Origin: Scandinavium ludwigii_A
GTDB lineage: Bacteria; Pseudomonadota; Gammaproteobacteria; Enterobacterales; Enterobacteriaceae
DNA: 64,000 nt
NCBI GenBank assembly: GCA_050516505.1
Contig: CP191518.1
Span: forward strand, 2,356,001 to 2,420,000
Reading direction: 5' to 3'
Below are positions 60,030-64,000 of this stretch, one piece after another. The first letter of the stretch is position 1. Every line of letters starts with the position of its first letter. The translations under genes were made by a program, and so were the position numbers. The notes beneath the pieces were generated by a model, which saw only the letters and a program-made list of their open reading frames with translations, did not search any database and had not been told where the DNA came from.

Positions 60030-61445
60030 CTATTCGTTAAGCATTTCAATAATAAGCTGACCGAGCATTTTTACGCCCTGCTCTTCACGATCGCTCCAGC
60101 CCCAGGCGGTGTTAAAGCGGAAGAACGACGCCCAACTGTCGGTGGTCGAAAACATTTTGCCCGGTGCGATGCTGATTTTGTGCGCCAGCGCCCGGGCGCC
60201 AAGCTCTCCGGCATCGAGACCGGCGGGCAGTTCCAGCCATAAAAAATAGCCACTGTCATTATGGTGGATTTTCACTTCAGGGGGTAAATGGCGAAGCAGC
60301 GCTTGCCACGCCTGATGCTTGCGATCGGCGAGTTGTCGACGCAGGCGACGCAAATGGGCGTCATAGCGCTTGGTGCCGAGATAATCGACCAGCGCCATTT
60401 GCATCGGCGAACTGGTCGAGAGCGTACTCATCAGCTGCAAATGCTGGATGCGCTGCGCATGTTTGCCCGCTGCGACCCAACCAATGCGAAAGCCCGGCAC
60501 CAGGCATTTTGAAAATGAGCTGCAATGCAACGTCATGTCATCGCGATCCCAGGCTTTGGCCGGAAGCGGTTTATCGCGGCCAAACCACAGTTCGCTGTAT
60601 ACGTCATCCTCAATCAGCACCACGTTATGCGCACTGAGCAACGCGACCAACTGCGCTTTTTTCTCCGGGCTTAGGGTGAAACCGAGCGGGTTCTGGCTGT
60701 TGGTCATCAGCCAACAGGCTTTCACCGGATATTCTTTCAGCGCCTGCTCCAGCGCGGCCATGTCGATGCCCTCTTTCACGTCTGACGCCACCGACAGCGC
60801 CTTTAAACGCAAGCGTTCCAGCGCCTGGAGTGCGCCATAGAAACAAGGGTTTTCCACAATGACCCAATCGCCCGGCTCCGTCACCGCCTGTAGGCTGAGG
60901 TTCAGGGCTTCAAGTGCCCCGGCGGTAATCACAATTTCATCCGGCGAAATGTTCATGCCCTGCAAAGCATAACGCCGCGCGATGGCGTGGCGCAGTTCGG
61001 TATTTCCCGGCGGTAGATTTTCAATCACGCTCATGGCGGTGGCGGTTTTGCTCACCTGCGCCAGGGAACGATTGAGCTGCTGGAGTGGAAACAGGCGCGG
61101 ATCAGGAAACGCCGAGGCAAACGGCAATACCGCCGCATCGCGACTGGCCTGTAGAACGCCGAAAATGTAGGTGTTGATATCCACCGCTTCATCGCGCATC
61201 ACCTGCGCAGGGGGCGTGGCTTTCAGTTGTTTCACCGGACGCGGGGCAACGTAATAACCGGACTGCGGGCGAGCGATGATTCGGCCCTGACTTTCCAGCA
61301 GCTGATAGGCGTGGCCAACGGTCATAAAGCTCATGCCGCTGATCGTGACCTGCTCACGCAGGGACGGCAGGCGATCGCCCGGCTGCCACACGCCAAGGCC
61401 AATCTGTTCGGTGATTTTTTGCGCCAGTTGCTGGTATTTTTTCAT
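60030..61445 (-). CDS. ydcR: MocR-type GntR/aminotransferase-fold regulator YdcR
   Basis: This 471-residue protein is a PLP-dependent regulator: a GntR winged helix at the N-terminus (KKYQQLAQKITEQIGLGVWQPGDRLPSLRE, core GVWQPGDRLPSLRE) and a fold-type I aminotransferase domain from about 100, with the PLP lysine in CSSFSKCLVPGFRIGW. Length and sequence match E. coli YdcR (468). I use the ATG at 61445, which matches E. coli; in-frame starts up to 61490 lie inside the operator region. It precedes ydcSTUV-patD on the same strand and is divergent from cioA. Confidence 0.93.
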   Translation of the reverse strand: MKKYQQLAQKITEQIGLGVWQPGDRLPSLREQVTISGMSFMTVGHAYQLLESQGRIIARPQSGYYVAPRPVKQLKATPPAQVMRDEAVDINTYIFGVLQASRDAAVLPFASAFPDPRLFPLQQLNRSLAQVSKTATAMSVIENLPPGNTELRHAIARRYALQGMNISPDEIVITAGALEALNLSLQAVTEPGDWVIVENPCFYGALQALERLRLKALSVASDVKEGIDMAALEQALKEYPVKACWLMTNSQNPLGFTLSPEKKAQLVALLSAHNVVLIEDDVYSELWFGRDKPLPAKAWDRDDMTLHCSSFSKCLVPGFRIGWVAAGKHAQRIQHLQLMSTLSTSSPMQMALVDYLGTKRYDAHLRRLRRQLADRKHQAWQALLRHLPPEVKIHHNDSGYFLWLELPAGLDAGELGARALAHKISIAPGKMFSTTDSWASFFRFNTAWGWSDREEQGVKMLGQLIIEMLNE

Positions 61446-61467
61446 CGTCGTTTTCGCCGCCATTTTC

Positions 61468-61508
61468 ATAACAGTGATAAAAAATATCACCTTTCCTGTA
61501 ACTGTTAT
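61468..61508. promoter_or_regulatory. Inverted repeats between ydcR and cioA
   Basis: ATAACAGT (61468-61475) and ACTGTTAT (61501-61508) form an inverted repeat around a second one, GTGATA-AAAAA-TATCAC (61474-61490). The pair sits just upstream of both starts. YdcR is the likely binder, since MocR proteins control themselves and a divergent gene. Confidence 0.6.
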
Positions 61509-61594
61509 AGCTAAATAAGCCCCGATTGTTTCTGCTACTCCTGCGCCGTAATCCTTACCATGACTGCGATCGCTGTTATATGTCGAGGTTGTCC

Positions 61595-62992
61595 ATGTTT
61601 GGTCTTGATGCTTTCCACCTGGCGCGGATTCAATTCGCGTTTACGGTCTCTTTTCACATTATTTTTCCGGCCATTACGATTGGGCTTGCCAGCTATCTGG
61701 CGGTGCTCGAAGGATTATGGCTGAAAACAAAGAACCCGATCTGGCGCTCATTATGGGCGTTTTGGTCAAAAATTTTCGCCGTCAACTTTGGCATGGGCGT
61801 CGTTTCTGGGCTGGTGATGGCCTATCAGTTCGGCACCAACTGGAGCGGCTTTTCGCAGTTCGCGGGCAGCATCACCGGCCCGCTGCTGACCTACGAAGTA
61901 CTGACCGCCTTCTTCCTTGAAGCCGGTTTTCTCGGCGTGATGCTGTTCGGCTGGAACAAAGTCGGCCCGGGCCTACACTTTTTCGCGACCTGCATGGTGG
62001 CGCTGGGCACCTTGATGTCGACGTTTTGGATCCTGGCGTCGAATAGCTGGATGCAAACCCCGCAGGGCTTTGAAATCGTTAACGGCCAGGTGGTGCCTGT
62101 GGACTGGTTCGCGGTAGTGTTTAACCCGTCGTTCCCGTATCGGCTGCTGCACATGACCATCGCCGCGTTTCTCAGCAGCGCGCTGTTCGTCGGCGCGTCT
62201 GCCGCCTGGCATCTGCTGAAAGGCAACAACACGTCCGCGATTCGCGCGATGTTTTCCATGGCGCTGTGGATGACGCTGATTGTCGCGCCGATCCAGGCGC
62301 TGGTCGGCGATATGCACGGCCTGAATACGTTGCAGCATCAACCAGCAAAAATCGCTGCCATCGAAGGCCACTGGGAAAATACGCCGGGTGAGCCAACGCC
62401 GCTGCTGATTTTCGGCTGGCCCGACATGGAACAGGAACGTACCCGATACGGGCTGGAGATCCCGGCGCTCGGTAGCCTGATCCTCACTCACAGCCTTGAT
62501 AAACAGGTTCCGGCGCTGAAAGCGTTCGCCAAAGAAGACCGGCCCAATTCGACCATCGTGTTCTGGTCATTCCGCATGATGGCAGGGCTCGGGATGCTGA
62601 TGCTGCTGCTCGGCGGGCTGTCGCTGTGGCTGCGAAAAGGCGAGCGCCTGTATACCAGCAAACCGTTCCTGCGTTTTGCGCTGTGGATGGGCCCGTCCGG
62701 GCTGATTGCCATTCTGGCGGGCTGGGTGACGACCGAAGTTGGCCGCCAGCCGTGGGTGGTTTACGGCCTGCAACGCACCAAAGACGCGGTATCGGCGCAC
62801 GGTGATGTGCATATGAGCGTTAGCCTGCTGGCGTTCTTTATTGTCTATACGTCGGTGTTTGGCGTCGGTTACAGCTACATGATTCGGCTGATTCGCAAAG
62901 GACCGAAAGACTGGCAGCCTGACGCACACGGTACTGCTGCGCGCCCGCTTTCCGCTGCGATCGACGGTTATCAACATAAGGAAACCCGCTAA
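61595..62992 (+). CDS. cioA: Cytochrome bd-type quinol oxidase subunit I, CioA-like
   Basis: This 465-residue inner-membrane oxidase subunit begins MFGLDAFHLARIQFAFTVSFH, with His21 matching the E. coli CydA haem ligand His19. The second conserved histidine is in FPYRLLHMTIAAF and the methionine ligand in FWSFRMMAGLGML; GRQPW is also present. The periplasmic Q-loop is short, as in cyanide-insensitive (CioA) oxidases and unlike CydA or AppC. GAGG lies seven bases before the ATG at 61595. It oxidises quinol and reduces oxygen without pumping protons. cioB overlaps its stop. Confidence 0.9.
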   Translation: MFGLDAFHLARIQFAFTVSFHIIFPAITIGLASYLAVLEGLWLKTKNPIWRSLWAFWSKIFAVNFGMGVVSGLVMAYQFGTNWSGFSQFAGSITGPLLTYEVLTAFFLEAGFLGVMLFGWNKVGPGLHFFATCMVALGTLMSTFWILASNSWMQTPQGFEIVNGQVVPVDWFAVVFNPSFPYRLLHMTIAAFLSSALFVGASAAWHLLKGNNTSAIRAMFSMALWMTLIVAPIQALVGDMHGLNTLQHQPAKIAAIEGHWENTPGEPTPLLIFGWPDMEQERTRYGLEIPALGSLILTHSLDKQVPALKAFAKEDRPNSTIVFWSFRMMAGLGMLMLLLGGLSLWLRKGERLYTSKPFLRFALWMGPSGLIAILAGWVTTEVGRQPWVVYGLQRTKDAVSAHGDVHMSVSLLAFFIVYTSVFGVGYSYMIRLIRKGPKDWQPDAHGTAARPLSAAIDGYQHKETR

Positions 62993-64000
62993 TGGGCATC
63001 GACTTATCGGTTATCTGGTTTGTGATTATTGTCTTCGCCACCCTGATGTACATCGTGATGGACGGTTTTGATTTGGGCATCGGCATCCTGTTCCCGTTCG
63101 TGCGCAGCATCGACGAACGTGACGTGATGGTCAACAGCGTCGCCCCGGTGTGGGACGGGAACGAAACCTGGCTGGTGCTCGGCGGCGCGGCGCTATTCGG
63201 GGCGTTTCCCTTGGCCTACGCGGTGATCATCGACGCCCTCACTATTCCGCTGACGTTAATGCTGATCGGTCTTATTTTCCGCGGCGTGGCCTTTGAGTTT
63301 CGCTTCAACGCGACGCCCTCGCACCGTCCGTTCTGGGACCGTGCTTTTATGGGCGGCTCGATTCTCGCCACGTTCTGCCAGGGTGTGGTGGTTGGCGCGG
63401 TACTGAACGGTTTTCCCGTTCACAACCGGGCGTTCGCCGGAGGCGCGTTCGACTGGCTAACGCCGTTCACCCTGTTTTGCGGCATCGGTCTGGTGGTGGC
63501 GTATGCACTGCTCGGCGCGACGTGGCTGGTGATGAAAAGTGAACATCCGTTGCAGACGAAAATGCGCAGCGTCTCGCGAGGGTTAACGCTAACAATGCTG
63601 GCGGTGATTGCCGTTATCAGCCTGTGGACGCCGCTGGCGCACGCGGCGATTGCCGAACGCTGGTTCAGCCTGCCGAACCTGTGGTATCTGCTGCCGGTGC
63701 CAGGTCTGACGCTGATTGTGGCCTTTGGGCTGTGGCGCACGCTGGCGAATGACGCGTGTCATACAGCGCCGTTTTTACTGACGCTGGGGCTGATTTTTTT
63801 AGGTTTTAGTGGGCTGGGCGTCAGTATCTGGCCGAATCTTATTCCGCCGGATATCAGCCTGTGGCAGGCCGCGGCACCGGCGCAAAGTCAGGGCTTCATG
63901 CTGGTCGGCGCGTTGATTATCATCCCGATAATTCTGGTGTATACCTTCTGGAGTTATTACGTATTTGGCGGAAAAGTGCAGACTGGCGAGGGGTATCACT
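62992..64000 (+). CDS. cioB: Cytochrome bd-type quinol oxidase subunit II, CioB-like, 3' end missing
   Basis: The frame runs from the TAATG overlap with cioA to the end of the window, giving 336 codons without a stop. The protein has about eight hydrophobic segments. The N-terminus has LMYIVMDGFDLGIGILFPF, then VAPVWDGNETWLVLGGAALFGAFP (core WDGNETWLVLGG), the hallmark of subunit II. Family length is about 335-340, so only the last few residues are missing. It forms a heterodimer with CioA; the typical small third subunit (CydX-like) would lie beyond the window. Confidence 0.93.
   Translation, partial: MGIDLSVIWFVIIVFATLMYIVMDGFDLGIGILFPFVRSIDERDVMVNSVAPVWDGNETWLVLGGAALFGAFPLAYAVIIDALTIPLTLMLIGLIFRGVAFEFRFNATPSHRPFWDRAFMGGSILATFCQGVVVGAVLNGFPVHNRAFAGGAFDWLTPFTLFCGIGLVVAYALLGATWLVMKSEHPLQTKMRSVSRGLTLTMLAVIAVISLWTPLAHAAIAERWFSLPNLWYLLPVPGLTLIVAFGLWRTLANDACHTAPFLLTLGLIFLGFSGLGVSIWPNLIPPDISLWQAAAPAQSQGFMLVGALIIIPIILVYTFWSYYVFGGKVQTGEGYH

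Overview
The window is enterobacterial chromosome, probably from the Enterobacter/Lelliottia/Leclercia/Citrobacter neighbourhood. It follows the order of the E. coli/Salmonella narZ - nhoA - ansP - yncE/yncD - mcbR/curA - mnaT/ydcZ - ydcY - ortT - patD/ydcVUTSR region, and many proteins are recognisable as close orthologues. Salmonella-type srfABC is also present. The genus cannot be fixed from this sequence alone. Most of it is GC-rich with dense operons. Two stretches are visibly more AT-rich and look acquired: about 12.2-15.0 kb and about 33.8-41.6 kb.

Layout. 1-4.6 kb: narZ (3' part), narY, narW and narV, the second respiratory nitrate reductase. 4.8-7.3 kb: nhoA, a flavin-reductase-like protein and a 2-oxoglutarate/Fe(II) dioxygenase. 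7.87-11.9 kb: an NMT1/Tau-type ABC importer with an 8-oxoguanine-deaminase-like amidohydrolase. The gap between the dioxygenase and this operon (7341-7870) carries two diverged copies of one structured-RNA candidate, one in each 5' leader. From gene context this is probably a xanthine/purine (NMT1-motif-like) riboswitch. 12-15 kb: pptA, a glutathione-transferase remnant, and a mannonate dehydratase with a GntP-type permease. 15-22.6 kb: an eight-gene operon laid out like the Bacillus ytmI/yxe operons for salvage of sulfur from S-modified cysteines. One of its two binding proteins is broken by a single TGG-to-TAG change. 22.7-33.7 kb: a P-loop kinase, a cupin with a divergent LysR regulator, ansP, yncE/yncD around a Fur box, mcbR, curA, an XRE/cupin regulator with triple ACTATAGT operators, mnaT and ydcZ.

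33.8-41.1 kb: an orphan type VI secretion cargo island inserted between ydcZ and ydcY. It is transcribed vgrG, then an unknown linker protein, then a PAAR-like membrane effector candidate, then five tandem paralogues of a small membrane protein (likely immunity genes) on a unit of about 688 bp. No T6SS core genes are in the window.

41.6-53.3 kb: ydcY, a dipeptide-type binding protein, srfABC, and a run of small genes (coiled-coil membrane protein, secreted protein, ortT, yncL, a lipoprotein, an acetyltransferase). The run ends with a tRNA-like gene at 53133-53210 that has a canonical acceptor, D and T arm, an encoded CCA and a good promoter, but an aberrant anticodon arm. 53.4-64 kb: a metallo-beta-lactamase-fold hydrolase, the putrescine/aminobutyraldehyde set patD-ydcVUTS with the MocR regulator ydcR, and divergent cioAB (cyanide-insensitive bd-type quinol oxidase), whose second subunit runs off the end.
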